A DNA stretch of 64,000 nt from Mayfieldus sp963841445 (GTDB lineage: Bacteria > Actinomycetota > Thermoleophilia > Solirubrobacterales > 70-9), in NCBI GenBank assembly GCA_963841445.1, contig CAWJCP010000002.1, forward strand, positions 1,240,001-1,304,000. The letters are read 5' to 3'. Below the pieces are notes generated by a model. The model made no database searches. It was not told the origin of the DNA and was given only the letters and a program-made list of their open reading frames with translations. Made by a program: the position numbers and the translations under genes. Positions 15,681 through 24,746 of the stretch are shown here, piece after piece. Positions within the stretch are counted from its first letter, which is position 1; each line of letters opens with the position of its first letter.

Positions 15681-16172
15681 CTAGTCGTCCCAGTCGCCGT
15701 CCGCCGGGCAGCCGCCGCTGCCGTGCTGGGATCCGCTAATGGTCGGGTCGGTGTCGCAATCGGAGGTGAAAGTGCCGTCCTTGAGCTTGCTCACCGTGAA
15801 GGTGGTGCCGGTCGCGGTAGCGTCGGCGGGACTCGTGACCACCCAGCACTTCGGTGAGCAGTTGGCGTACCCCTTGGCGTAGGTCCCAACTGGAATCGAG
15901 GAGTCGATCGAGTTGAGGATCGTGCCGTTGACGCCCTCGTAGGCGCCGAGATTGTCGCTTCCATAGGACTCGACCGCGACCGCTGCAGCCCGCGCGATTG
16001 ACTTGGCATTGGAGTCGTCGCCCCTGGCGCGCTCGTTGATGAAGCTCGGGAGCGCGATGCCGGCAAGGATCCCCATGATCAGCATCACGACCAGCACCTC
16101 GACGAGCGTGAAGCCCGCCTCGCCGTCAGCCCTGACTCGGAGCCGCCTCAGCACCAGAGAACTCCTGTCCAT
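15681..16172 (-). CDS. Type IV pilin-like protein, third
   Basis: 163-residue prepilin: leader ending GEAG|FTLVEVLVVMLIMGIL with glutamate at +5, followed by a globular domain with four cysteines (ANCSPKCW, SDCD, GGCP) and an acidic end. It starts two bases after the pilC stop. It is longer and more acidic than the pilin at 14408, so it may be a minor pilin. Confidence 0.88.
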   Translation of the reverse strand: MDRSSLVLRRLRVRADGEAGFTLVEVLVVMLIMGILAGIALPSFINERARGDDSNAKSIARAAAVAVESYGSDNLGAYEGVNGTILNSIDSSIPVGTYAKGYANCSPKCWVVTSPADATATGTTFTVSKLKDGTFTSDCDTDPTISGSQHGSGGCPADGDWDD

Positions 16173-16174
16173 CC

Positions 16175-17410
16175 TCAGCGGATGTTGTTGTAGACCGTGA
16201 TCATCGGCATGTACATCGAGATCACGATGAAGCCGACGATCCCGCCAACGAAGACGATCATCAGCGGCTCGATCAGCGCCGTCAGCGCCTTCACCTTCGC
16301 ATCGACCTCGGCCTCGTAGAAGTCCGCGATCTTGGCCAGCATCTGGTCGAGCTGTCCCGTCTCCTCGCCGACCGCGACCATGTGGCCGACCATTGGGGGG
16401 AAGAGCGGGCTGCCGCTGATTGGCGCCGCGATCGTCCCTCCCTGCTTGACCGAGTCATACACGTCGTCCATCGCCTCCTCGATCTGGACGTTGCCGGAGG
16501 TCTCGCCGGTGACCCGGATCGCCTGCAGCAGCGGCACCCCGGCGGCGACCGCCCCGGAGAGCGTCCGCGACCAGCGCGCCAGGGCGACCTTGTGCACGAC
16601 GTCGCCGATGTGCGCGGGGATCTTCAGCTTCGCGCGGTCCCATTGGGCGCGTCCGAAGTCGGTCTTCTTTAGTTGCATGAAACCGACGGCCGCCAGCGCG
16701 ATGCCGGGGAAGATGATGAACCAGGCACCGGTGATCGCGTCCGAGATCGCGACCGTGATCCGCGTGATCGTGGGCAGGTTGGCGCTGACCCCCGGGCTGC
16801 TTTCGGCGATGTCCTTGAAGACACCGACGAAGACCGGGACGATGAAGGCGATCACCGCGAGCAGCACCGCGCACGCGAAGACGAACACGAAGGCCGGGTA
16901 CATCATCGCCGAGCGGATCTGGCGACGCAGCGCATCGAGCTTCTCGAGCTGGAAGGCAATTCGGTCGAGCGCCGATTCGAGCTGCCCGGAGCTCTCCCCG
17001 GAGCGGACCAGCGAGGCATAGAGGTCGTCGAACACCCTCGGGTGGCGCTCCATCGCTTGGGCCAGCGAGCTGCCAGCCTCGATGTCCTTGCGCACCTCGC
17101 CAACGGCGTGCGCGAGCATCTCGTTGTCGGTCTGGTCCTCGAGCGTGTGCAGCGCCCGCAGCATCGGCATGCCTGACTGGATCAGCGTCGCGAACTGTCG
17201 CGAGAAGACGGCCAGGTCCCGGCCGGGGACGCGCCGGAAGCGGTCCAGCAAGCTCTCCAGCTTCAACGCCTCGCGCTTCTCGGAGACGTCGAGGACGATC
17301 AGGCCGCGCTGGCGCAGCTCCTCGGTCACATGGGCCTTGGTCTCCGCCTCGACCTCGCCGCGGGAGGGGATCCCTGCTACGTCGACGGCGCGAAACGCGT
17401 AGGTGCTCAT
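16175..17410 (-). CDS. pilC: Type IV pilus inner-membrane platform protein PilC
   Basis: PilC is the platform turned by the PilB and PilT motors. The 411-residue protein has the two T2SF domains: first with FSRQFATLIQSGMPMLRAL and EDIEAG-type helices, second with ARWSRTLSGAVAAGVPLLQA and VGEETGQLDQMLAKIADFYE. It has three membrane segments, the last being MIVFVGGIVGFIVISMYMPM. The start overlaps the pilT stop (ATGA). The reading frame stays open far upstream antisense to pilT, but the family N-terminus (MSTYAFRAVD) fixes the start. Confidence 0.93.
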   Translation of the reverse strand: MSTYAFRAVDVAGIPSRGEVEAETKAHVTEELRQRGLIVLDVSEKREALKLESLLDRFRRVPGRDLAVFSRQFATLIQSGMPMLRALHTLEDQTDNEMLAHAVGEVRKDIEAGSSLAQAMERHPRVFDDLYASLVRSGESSGQLESALDRIAFQLEKLDALRRQIRSAMMYPAFVFVFACAVLLAVIAFIVPVFVGVFKDIAESSPGVSANLPTITRITVAISDAITGAWFIIFPGIALAAVGFMQLKKTDFGRAQWDRAKLKIPAHIGDVVHKVALARWSRTLSGAVAAGVPLLQAIRVTGETSGNVQIEEAMDDVYDSVKQGGTIAAPISGSPLFPPMVGHMVAVGEETGQLDQMLAKIADFYEAEVDAKVKALTALIEPLMIVFVGGIVGFIVISMYMPMITVYNNIR

Positions 17411-18522
17411 GCGTAGGTGATTGCCCCAGGCGCGGCGGGCTGCGGCGCCTGCCCGTTGGCTCCGCCCAGCAGGCGCTTGAGCTCCTCGGGCACCGAGGCG
17501 CGCTGCTCTGCCAGGGCCTGGCTGATCTTGCCGGCTCGTACGAGCTGGGCCAAGTGCGAATCCATCGTCTGCATCCCGCTTGCGGCGGAGGTCTGGATCG
17601 CCGAGTAGATCTGATGGGTCTTGCCCTCGCGGATCAGGTTGCGGACCGCAGGGCTCGGCACCAGCACCTCGACTCCGACCGCACGGCCGGAGCCGTCCAG
17701 GGTCGGCAGCAGCTGCTGGGTGACGATCCCCTGCAGCGCGACCGAGAGCTGCATCCGCACCTGAGCCTGCTGATGGGGCGGGAAGATGTCGATCACGCGG
17801 TCCACGGTCTGCGCCGCGGACTGCGTGTGCAGAGTGGCGAAGACGAGGTGGCCGGTCTCGGCCGCGGTCAGCGCGGTCGAGACGGTCTCGAGGTCGCGCA
17901 TCTCGCCGACGAGGATCACGTCGGGGTCCTGGCGCAGCGCCGAGCGCAGGGCGCTGGCGAAGTCGGGCGCGTCGGATCCGATCTCGCGCTGGTTGACGAT
18001 GCAGCGCTTGTGCTGGTGCAGGAACTCGATCGGGTCCTCGATCGTGAGGATGTGCTCCTCGCGCTCTTCGTTGATGATGTCCACCATCGAGGCCAGCGTC
18101 GTCGTCTTGCCGGAGCCGGTCGGCCCCGTGACGAGCACGAAGCCGCGCGGCTTCTTCGTGAATTCCCGCATCACGGCCGGCAGCCCGAGGCTCTCGAGGT
18201 CGGGAATCTGATCGGGGGTGTGGCGCAGCGCCGCGCTGATCGCCCCCCGCTGGAAGTAGGTGTTCACCCTGAACCGCGCGACGCCGGGGATCGCGTAGGC
18301 GAAGTCGAGCGCCTTCAGGTTCTCGAAGCGCTTGCGCTGGTCGTCGTTGAGGATGCTGTAGACGACGTCGCGGGTGTGCTGCGGGCTCAGGTTCGGGTAG
18401 CCGTCCATCGGCTTGATCGCGCCGCGCACGCGCACCATCGGCGGCGAGCCCGGGGTCAGGTGAACGTCCGAGGCTCGCGCCTCGACCATCTCGCTGAGCA
18501 CTCGTGAGAAGTCGAAATCCAT
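17407..18522 (-). CDS. pilT: Type IV pilus retraction ATPase PilT (first copy)
   Basis: Hexameric ATPase that depolymerises pili. It carries Walker A GPTGSGKTTT, the Asp box (LTIEDPIEFLHQHK), Walker B DVILVGEMRDLET and the His box HLVFATLHTQSAAQTVDR. The C-terminus lacks the tetracysteine motif of PilB. Length 371 from ATG at 18522, close to typical PilT; a TTG at 18558 would add 12 residues. It sits between pilB and pilC. Confidence 0.92.
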   Translation of the reverse strand: MDFDFSRVLSEMVEARASDVHLTPGSPPMVRVRGAIKPMDGYPNLSPQHTRDVVYSILNDDQRKRFENLKALDFAYAIPGVARFRVNTYFQRGAISAALRHTPDQIPDLESLGLPAVMREFTKKPRGFVLVTGPTGSGKTTTLASMVDIINEEREEHILTIEDPIEFLHQHKRCIVNQREIGSDAPDFASALRSALRQDPDVILVGEMRDLETVSTALTAAETGHLVFATLHTQSAAQTVDRVIDIFPPHQQAQVRMQLSVALQGIVTQQLLPTLDGSGRAVGVEVLVPSPAVRNLIREGKTHQIYSAIQTSAASGMQTMDSHLAQLVRAGKISQALAEQRASVPEELKRLLGGANGQAPQPAAPGAITYA

Positions 18523-18573
18523 GATTACCGGGTCTAGATCGTCCGTGGCCTCGCTCAACTTGAGCGTCGGGCC

Positions 18574-20407
18574 TCAGGTCGCGACCCTCGCCACCTCCTC
18601 GATGCTGGTCAGACCCTCGCGGACCTTGGCCAGCCCGGCCTCGCGCAGAGTCACCATCCCCTCCTGCCTTGCCGCCTGGGCGATCTCGGCTTCGGGGGCC
18701 AGCGAGACGGCCATGTCCTTGATCCCCTCGCTCAGCACCATCACCGAGAAGAGCCCGATCCGGCCACGGTAGCCGGTGCTCGCGCAGCGCGTGCAGCCGA
18801 CCGGCTCGTAGGCGTCGATGTCGTACTCGACCCGGAAGCCGGACTGCTCGAGGGCCTGCGCGGAGATGCTGACCATGCGCCTGCACTGCGCGCAGAGCTT
18901 GCGGGCCAGCCGCTGGGCGACCACGCAGTCGACCGCCGAGGCGGTCAAGAACGACTCGATTCCCATCTTCGCGAGCCTGGTGATCGCCCCCGGCGCGTCG
19001 TTGGTGTGCAGGGTCGAGAGCACCATGTGGCCGGTCAGCGCCGCCTCGATCGCGATCCGCGCCGTCTCCGCGTCGCGGATCTCACCGACCATGATCACGT
19101 CCGGATCGGCGCGCAGGATCGAGCGCAGGCCGGTCGCGAAGCTGAGGCCCGCCTTGCGGTTGACGTTGATCTGGTTGATGCCGGCGAGGCGATACTCGAC
19201 CGGATCCTCGATCGTGATGATGTTCTTCTCGACGTCGTTCACCTCCTGCAGGGCCCCGTAGAGGGTCGTCGACTTGCCGGAGCCGGTCGGCCCGGTGACC
19301 AGGACGGCGCCGTAGGGGCGCCGGACGGAGGTCTCGAAGCGCTCTCGCGCCTCGCCCTCGAGCCCGACCTCGTCGAGGGAGAAGACGGCGTTTGACTTGT
19401 CGAGGATGCGGATCGCGGCGCCCTCGCCGCGTTGGGTGGGCAGGGTGACGATTCGCAGGTCGACGCGGCGATCCTCGAGATTGACGCTCACCCGGCCGTC
19501 CTGCGGTACCCGCTTCTCCGCGATGTCCATCTCGCTCATGATCTTCAGCCGCGAGACCACGCCGGAGACCATCTTCTTGGGCACGTGGGCGGCCTCGCGG
19601 AGCACGCCGTCGACCCGGAAGCGAACCCGCAGGTCGTCCTCTCCGGGCTCGAAATGGATGTCGGAGGCGCCCTCGTTCGCAGCCTGGCCGAGAATGCTGA
19701 AGACGAGCTTGATCACCGGCGCGTCCTCGGCGGAGGCGCGCAGGTCGGTGAGGTCGGGCTCGTCTCGCCTGGTCGTCGTCGGACTCGCCGATCGCCTCGC
19801 TGACCGCCGAGGAGAGGTTGTCGAGGCGGGCGATCAGGGCGTCGATGTCGTCCGGCGCGGCGACCGCGACCCGGCAGCTCAGCCCGGTGGCCATCTGGAT
19901 GTCGTCGACCGCCAGCACGTTGGCCGGGTCGGCGACCGCAAGCAGCAGCGTGTCCTTGTCGAGGTGGCCGACCGGGATCGCTCTGGTGCGACGAGCGGAG
20001 CTGACCGAGACCAGGTTCGCCGCCGCCATCTCGACCGGGTAGACGTTGAGGTCGACGTAGTCGAGCCCGTAGCGCTCGGCGACGGCACGGGAGAGCTGGT
20101 CGGCGTGGATGGCCCCCTCGTCGAGCAGGATCTCCTCGGGCGCCCGCCCGGCGGCGCGCGATTCGCTGATCGCCCGCTCGACCTGCTCCGGCGTCGCCTG
20201 CCCGAGCTCGATCAGGACGTCGGTGATGAAGCGGCCGGAATGGCCGCGGCGGCGCGGGGGGATGAGTCCGGGCTTCTCGCCGTTGCCCCCCGGCTCGACC
20301 GCCGGCTCGTGCACGAGGGCTTCCTCGGGCTGCAGCGCCTGCTCGGGGGAGGCGACCACGAACGCGGTCGCCTGACTCTCACCAGGGACGTCCGGAAGGT
20401 CGGCCAT
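18574..20407 (-). CDS. pilB: Type IV pilus extension ATPase PilB (frameshifted near 19768)
   Basis: PilB powers pilus extension. The N-terminal MshEN-type domain (FITDVLIELGQATPEQVERA, YGLDYVDLNVYPV) is read from ATG at 20407. The ATPase core (ASDIHFEPGEDDLRVRFRVD, GPTGSGKSTTLYG, ITIEDPVEYRLAGINQINVN, STLHTNDAPGAITRL) lies in a different frame. One surplus base near 19768, after GESDDDQ, joins them into ~610 residues, the usual PilB size. The zinc-binding cysteines CAQC and CTRC are present, which separates it from PilT. The shift is probably a sequence error, since the ATPase half is fully conserved. Confidence 0.88.
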
Positions 20408-20409
20408 GG

Positions 20410-21030
20410 CTACGGGTGGTAGGGCCGGTTGGTGGGACCGCGGTAGAGCTCGTCTTTGACCGCCTGCAGGACGCTGGCCGCGTCGCGGAAGCCGTAGCTG
20501 ACGCTCGCGACCGGCTTGCCCTTGCTGAGCTTGCGCGGGCGCAGCACGACGAGGGCGGGAAGGTCGGTGACGTTGACGCCCTGGGTGAGCCACGCGTAGC
20601 GGGCGATGTGCTCAGCCTTGGTGACGTAGACCTTCGCGCCCGGGAGGCTGCGCAGGCCCTTGACCGAGTCGTGAACGAACGCGTCATCGATGCCGCCCGC
20701 CCGCCTCACCAGCAGGACGATCGCGTCGCCGTGCTTGTATGCAGGCAGCAGGCCCTTTGGCAAACCGGGGCCGGGTATCAGGTTCGCGGGCACCGTGGCG
20801 GCGCCTGCCGTCGCGGCCGTGCCGGTTGGCGCCGGCCCCGCGGCCGCTGTAGCCGGATCGGTCGGCGAGGCGGTCGCACCAGGCGTTGCGGTGCTCGAGG
20901 CAACGGGGGCTGCGGCGGTGCTTTCGCTGCCCCCGCTCTTTCCCTTGAGCAGGAACAGCCCGCCGACCAGCGCGAGCACGCCGAGCAGGGCCAGCTGCAC
21001 GGTGCGATTGCCGTTGATCGCCTGACGCAT
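20410..21030 (-). CDS. Membrane-anchored thioredoxin-fold-like protein in the pilus operon
   Basis: 206 residues of unknown function. One transmembrane helix (VQLALLGVLALVGGLFLLKG), then an alanine/threonine/proline-rich linker of ~60 residues, then a C-terminal domain (DAIVLLVRRAGGIDDAFVHD, KVYVTKAEHIARYAWL, LPALVVLRPRKLSKGKP). Its alternation of strands and helices with a cis-Pro-like LPALVV resembles a thioredoxin fold, but there is no CxxC, so no redox activity is expected. It ends two bases before pilB starts and is probably an accessory pilus protein. Confidence 0.65.
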   Translation of the reverse strand: MRQAINGNRTVQLALLGVLALVGGLFLLKGKSGGSESTAAAPVASSTATPGATASPTDPATAAAGPAPTGTAATAGAATVPANLIPGPGLPKGLLPAYKHGDAIVLLVRRAGGIDDAFVHDSVKGLRSLPGAKVYVTKAEHIARYAWLTQGVNVTDLPALVVLRPRKLSKGKPVASVSYGFRDAASVLQAVKDELYRGPTNRPYHP

Positions 21031-21124
21031 ACCTAGAGATTCGGCGTCGAGCGCCAGAACCTTGAGGGACGAATGTTCGGGTCCACGCCTGCAGGCAGTC
21101 GTGCGAAGCCGAAAAGCGGCAGGG

Positions 21125-22267
21125 TTAGGAGGCGACGCCCGGCACCGAGGTGCCGTCGCCGTTGCCCATCACGTGCTCGATGCCGCTGGCGCGCTCGCCA
21201 CCGGCGTCGAGCATCAGCTTGAAGTCATGCGGGCTTGACGCGAACTCGAGCGCCTGCTCCACGCTGATCAGGTCGTTCATGACGTAGCCGAGCAGGGCCT
21301 GGTCGAAGGTCTGCATGCCGTAGAAGGCCCCCTCGGCGATCACGTCGCTGATCTTGCCGGTCTCCTCGGGGTTGAGGATCAGGTCCTGGATCCGGCCCGT
21401 GGCGACCATGACCTCGGCGGCAGCGATGCGCCCATGGCCATCGACACGCGGGATCAGGCGCTGCGAGATCGCCGCGCGCAGCGTCGAGGCGAGCATCACG
21501 CGCGCCTGCTGCTGGTGATGGGGCGGGAAGAAGTCGATTATCCGGTTGATCGTCTCGGTCGCGTCGAGGGTGTGCAGGGTGGAGAGCACGAGGTGCCCGG
21601 TCTCCGCCGCGGAGAGCGCGGTGGTGACGGTCTCCTCGTCGCGCATCTCCCCGATCAGGATCACGTCGGGGTCCTGGCGCAGCACGCGCCGCAGCGCGCG
21701 CCCGAAGCTGACCGTGTCGTTGCCTACCTCGCGCTGGTTGATGATCGACATCTTGTCCCGATGCAGGTACTCGATCGGGTCCTCGAGGGTGACGATGTGA
21801 CGCCGCCGGGTCGAGTTGATGTGATCGATCATCGCCGCCAGCGTCGTCGACTTGCCCGAGCCGGTGGTCCCGGTGAGCAGAATGATTCCGCGCGGCTCCT
21901 CGGCCAACCTGGTGATCACGTCGGGGAGCTCGAGCTCAGCGACGGTCTTGACTTGAAATGGGATCGCACGACAGGCGATCGAGACCGAGCCGCGCTGGCG
22001 GAATGCGTTGACGCGGAAGCGCGAGAGCCCCCTGATCGCGTGCGCGAAGTCGGCCTCGCCGACCTCGTTGAACTCGCTGTGGGCGCGCGGGTCCTTGAGG
22101 ATCCCCTCGAGGGCCCTTTCGGTGTCCTCGGGCTCCAGCGCCTCATGGCCCTCGAGCGGGCAGAGCTCGCCGTGGACGCGAGCCATCGGCGGCGAGCCGA
22201 CCTTGGCGTGCAGGTCGGAGCCGTCCATCTCCACGGTTTCGCGCAGGGCGGCGTCGAGGTCGAACAC
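21125..22267 (-). CDS. PilT/PilU-type ATPase (second copy)
   Basis: Second retraction-type ATPase, 380 residues from a GTG. It has GTTGSGKSTT as Walker A, LEDPIEYLHRDKMSIINQRE, DVILIGEMRDEETV and HLVLSTLHTLDATETINR. It is well diverged from the copy at 17407, as PilU is from PilT. The GTG at 22267 is chosen since the PilT N-terminus (FDLDAALRETVEMDGSDLH) follows directly. First gene of the pilus operon on this strand. Confidence 0.88.
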   Translation of the reverse strand: MFDLDAALRETVEMDGSDLHAKVGSPPMARVHGELCPLEGHEALEPEDTERALEGILKDPRAHSEFNEVGEADFAHAIRGLSRFRVNAFRQRGSVSIACRAIPFQVKTVAELELPDVITRLAEEPRGIILLTGTTGSGKSTTLAAMIDHINSTRRRHIVTLEDPIEYLHRDKMSIINQREVGNDTVSFGRALRRVLRQDPDVILIGEMRDEETVTTALSAAETGHLVLSTLHTLDATETINRIIDFFPPHHQQQARVMLASTLRAAISQRLIPRVDGHGRIAAAEVMVATGRIQDLILNPEETGKISDVIAEGAFYGMQTFDQALLGYVMNDLISVEQALEFASSPHDFKLMLDAGGERASGIEHVMGNGDGTSVPGVAS

Positions 22268-22318
22268 GTGACGTTTATCGGGACGCCGCGGCGAACCTTT
22301 AGCCGCCGACCAAAACGA

Positions 22319-22927
22319 TCAGCGCTGCGGGTCGCGCCACATACGCCTGATGGTGGGCCCGCCGCCCGGCATCTCGAACGTCTCGACGACCTGAAACCCA
22401 TGCCGTTCGTAGAGCGCCCGGTTGCGCTCGCTGCTCGACTCCAGATAGGCGCCGACGCCGTCACGGTCGCAGAGGGCGAGGATCGGGCGCAACAGCGCCG
22501 ATCCCAACCCCTGACCCTGGCTGGGCGGCTCGGTGCCGAGGATCTCCAGGTACCAGTGCGGAGGCAGGCGCGGGTGCTTGCGCTCGACCCGGATCAGGTA
22601 GCGCAAGGCGAGACCCAACCGGCGCCCGAAGACGCGCAGCATCGGCGCCGCCTCGCGCAAGACCGTGCTCGTCGGCACCGACCAGAGCCCGGGCGGGCCC
22701 CAAACCGCGGCGGCGCTGCCGTCCTCGGCGGTCCAGACCTGACGACGCTCAGGCACGAGGTGGCTGAGTTCGGTCTCGAAGAAGAGCCGCTGGCGCCGCT
22801 CGCGATCCTCGTAGGGCAGAAGCCACGACCAGGCGGGATCATCGGCAAACGCAGCCGCCAACGCCTCTGCCACGCGTGGGTGGTCGGCGGGCTCGGCCCT
22901 GCGAACGGGGGCTTGAGCGACGTGCAC
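22319..22927 (-). CDS. GNAT-family N-acetyltransferase
   Basis: 202 residues with the acetyl-CoA-binding motif QGQGLGSALLRPIL and the preceding strand HWYLEILGTEP. Members acetylate amines on small molecules or proteins; the substrate is not predictable. The N-terminus (APVRRAEPADHPRVAEALAA) is typical of the family. It lies upstream of the pilus operon on the same strand. The 22928-23068 gap holds only GC-rich sequence without a recognisable element. Confidence 0.85.
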   Translation of the reverse strand: MHVAQAPVRRAEPADHPRVAEALAAAFADDPAWSWLLPYEDRERRQRLFFETELSHLVPERRQVWTAEDGSAAAVWGPPGLWSVPTSTVLREAAPMLRVFGRRLGLALRYLIRVERKHPRLPPHWYLEILGTEPPSQGQGLGSALLRPILALCDRDGVGAYLESSSERNRALYERHGFQVVETFEMPGGGPTIRRMWRDPQR

Positions 22928-23068
22928 GGCAAAAGCCTAACTCCGCCCTCTGGCGAGCGAGGGCCGGCTACGGTGCGGCAGCTGGTTCGGCCGGTGGGCG
23001 GGGCCGCGAGGCAGGGCTATGGGGTGGTTGGCTGCCGAGCGGGTCCCGCCCGACGGTCGCCAAACGGC

Positions 23069-24172
23069 TTAGGCCACTTCGCGCAGCTTCTGCGCCTCGG
23101 CGAGGCTCTGCAGCTTCTTCAGCGACTGGTTCTCGATCTGCCGGATCCGCTCGCGGGTGACGTTGAAGGTACGCCCCACCTCGTCAAGCGTGCGCGGATG
23201 CTCGCCGCCGAGCCCGTAGCGCAGCTCGAGCACCCGACGCTCGCGATAGGAGAGGTTCTCCAGCGCCTCCTTGAGCGCTTCCTTGGTCAGCAGGTCGGCG
23301 GCGCGCTCGAAAGGCGACTCCGCCTTCTCGTCGGCGATGAACTGGCCGAACTCGGACTCCTCCTCGTCGCCGACCGGCTTCTCGAGTGAGACCGGAGCCT
23401 GCGCCGAGCGCTTGATCGAGTCGACCTCCTCGGGGTCGATGCCGGTGACCTCGGCGATCTCCTCGGGCGTCGGCTCACGGCCGAGCTCGGTGACCAGCTT
23501 GCGCTCCGCGCGGCCAATCTTGTTCAGCTTCTCGACCACGTGGACCGGGATTCGGATCGTGCGCGCCTTGTCGGCCAGGGCGCGGGCGATCGCCTGGCGA
23601 ATCCACCAGGTCGCGTAGGTGGAGAACTTGAAGCCCTTGCGGTAGTCGAACTTCTCCGCCGCGCGGACCAAACCGAGAGTCCCCTCCTGGATCAGGTCGA
23701 GGAAGGGCAGGCCCTGGTTGCGATAGTTCTTCGCGATCGAGACCACGAGGCGGAGGTTTGACTCGACCATCTTCTGCTTCGCGTCGAGATCGCCGCGCTC
23801 GATCCGCTTCGCCAGATCGACCTCCTCCTGGGCGGTCAGCAGGCGGACCTTGCCGATGTCCTTGAGAAAGAGCTGCAGCGAGTCGGTCGTCATGTCCGGC
23901 TTCAGGTCGAGCGCCTGCTTCTGGCGGCGCCGTCCCCTCTTGCCATCGCTCGGCTCTGCATCGGGCGACGTCTTCTGAGCCGGGTCGACGTCCTCGACCA
24001 GCTCGATTCCCTGCCGCTCGATGTGGCCGTAGAGGTCCTCGACGTCGGACTCGTCGAGATCAACCTCCGAAACCGCCGAGGCCACGTCGCCGAAGGTCAG
24101 CACGCCAAGCTGCTGACCCTTGGTGATCAGGCCCTTTACCTCTTCAAGCTCCTGAAGTTCTGCTACCAGCAT
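23069..24172 (-). CDS. rpoD: RNA polymerase primary sigma factor (RpoD/SigA)
   Basis: Group 1/2 sigma-70 factor, 367 residues. Region 1.1-like N-terminus (TFGDVASAVSEVDLDESDVE), region 1.2-2 with DSLQLFLKDIGKVRLLTAQE, LVVSIAKNYRNQGLPFLDLI and FKFSTYATWWIRQAIARALA (region 2.4), region 3 with VHVVEKLNKI, and region 4 with ELRYGLGGEHPRTLDEVGRT and FNVTRERIRQIE. The region 1.1 segment and complete regions favour the housekeeping factor. The start ATG follows a weak AAGGGAC. A consensus-like promoter with a palindrome in its spacer and an intrinsic terminator lie in the 134-nt leader. Confidence 0.95.
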   Translation of the reverse strand: MLVAELQELEEVKGLITKGQQLGVLTFGDVASAVSEVDLDESDVEDLYGHIERQGIELVEDVDPAQKTSPDAEPSDGKRGRRRQKQALDLKPDMTTDSLQLFLKDIGKVRLLTAQEEVDLAKRIERGDLDAKQKMVESNLRLVVSIAKNYRNQGLPFLDLIQEGTLGLVRAAEKFDYRKGFKFSTYATWWIRQAIARALADKARTIRIPVHVVEKLNKIGRAERKLVTELGREPTPEEIAEVTGIDPEEVDSIKRSAQAPVSLEKPVGDEEESEFGQFIADEKAESPFERAADLLTKEALKEALENLSYRERRVLELRYGLGGEHPRTLDEVGRTFNVTRERIRQIENQSLKKLQSLAEAQKLREVA

Positions 24173-24249
24173 CCTTGTCCCTTATTCGCCTTTTCGCCTT
24201 TGGTTCCCGCACGTCTGGTTTCCAACCGCTCCCTGGGTCACAAGCTCAG

Positions 24250-24280
24250 AAAAAACGCGGATCGGGAAGGCTGATCCGCG
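24250..24280 (-). terminator. Intrinsic terminator/attenuator in the sigma-factor leader
   Basis: On the minus strand CGCGGATC, a 9-nt loop, GATCCGCG and then six T: a complete Rho-independent terminator. It lies between the promoter at 24313-24341 and the rpoD start at 24172. Transcription stopping here would give an RNA of about 55 nt. Confidence 0.75.
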
Positions 24281-24312
24281 GCGGTCGACACTGCCCTCAA
24301 ACGTATGTTCGT

Positions 24313-24341
24313 ATGTTAGCCGCTTCAGTTTCTGAAGTCAA
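24313..24341 (-). promoter_or_regulatory. Promoter for rpoD with 15-bp operator palindrome
   Basis: Minus strand: TTGACT (24341-24336), 17-nt spacer, TAACAT (24318-24313). The spacer contains CTTCAG-AAA-CTGAAG (24323-24337), identical to the palindrome in front of the HxlR gene. Start of transcription is expected near 24306. The rest of the 24173-24449 gap also holds a short direct repeat CGTATGTT. Confidence 0.65.
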
Positions 24342-24449
24342 GGCTTGACGCCTGGATTTCATGCCCAAGAACCTGCGTATTGGGCAGAAGTATCGGTGCC
24401 ATGATCCCGAATCCCAAGCGGGCGCGGCAAGGATCGAACACCAGCGGAG

Positions 24450-24746
24450 ATGATTGTTACGCTCGCCGCGGTTGCAATGATGCACGACGACGACGCCAAG
24501 GACGTCTTTGGCAGCCTGCCACGGCGCCGGCCCGCGATCGAGAGCCCGCGGCGCGCCCGCACCCGGGAGGCGACCGCGAAAGCGCCCAGCGGACCGCCCC
24601 GGCCGCCAGCCCCCGCCTCGGCCCATTCCGAACTCGAGGGGATCGCCCGCGCGGGCGCCAGGCTGGCCGCGGGGGCGGCGGCGTCGGGTCTGAAGCTGGC
24701 CGGGCGCACCGTCGGCGGCCTTGGGAGGGTCGTGGGGAGGCGTTGA
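24450..24746 (+). CDS. Small basic uncharacterised protein
   Basis: Up to 98 residues, rich in alanine, arginine and proline (AKDVFGSLPRRRPAIESPRR, then GIARAGARLAAGAAASGLKL). No known domain. The TGA overlaps the ATG of the YihY-like gene by one base, which supports that it is translated. ATGs at 24477 or 24480 (MMHDDDAKD) are likelier starts than 24450, as the first residues are hydrophobic and unlike the rest; no clear Shine-Dalgarno sequence decides it. Confidence 0.5.
   Translation: MIVTLAAVAMMHDDDAKDVFGSLPRRRPAIESPRRARTREATAKAPSGPPRPPAPASAHSELEGIARAGARLAAGAAASGLKLAGRTVGGLGRVVGRR

Noticed and set aside
21434..23389. A 651-codon plus-strand open frame across pilT, the acetyltransferase and sigma
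   Set aside because: It is antisense to three well-recognised genes and its translation (Arg/Asp/Leu/Gly-rich) has no family features; long antisense frames are expected at this GC content.
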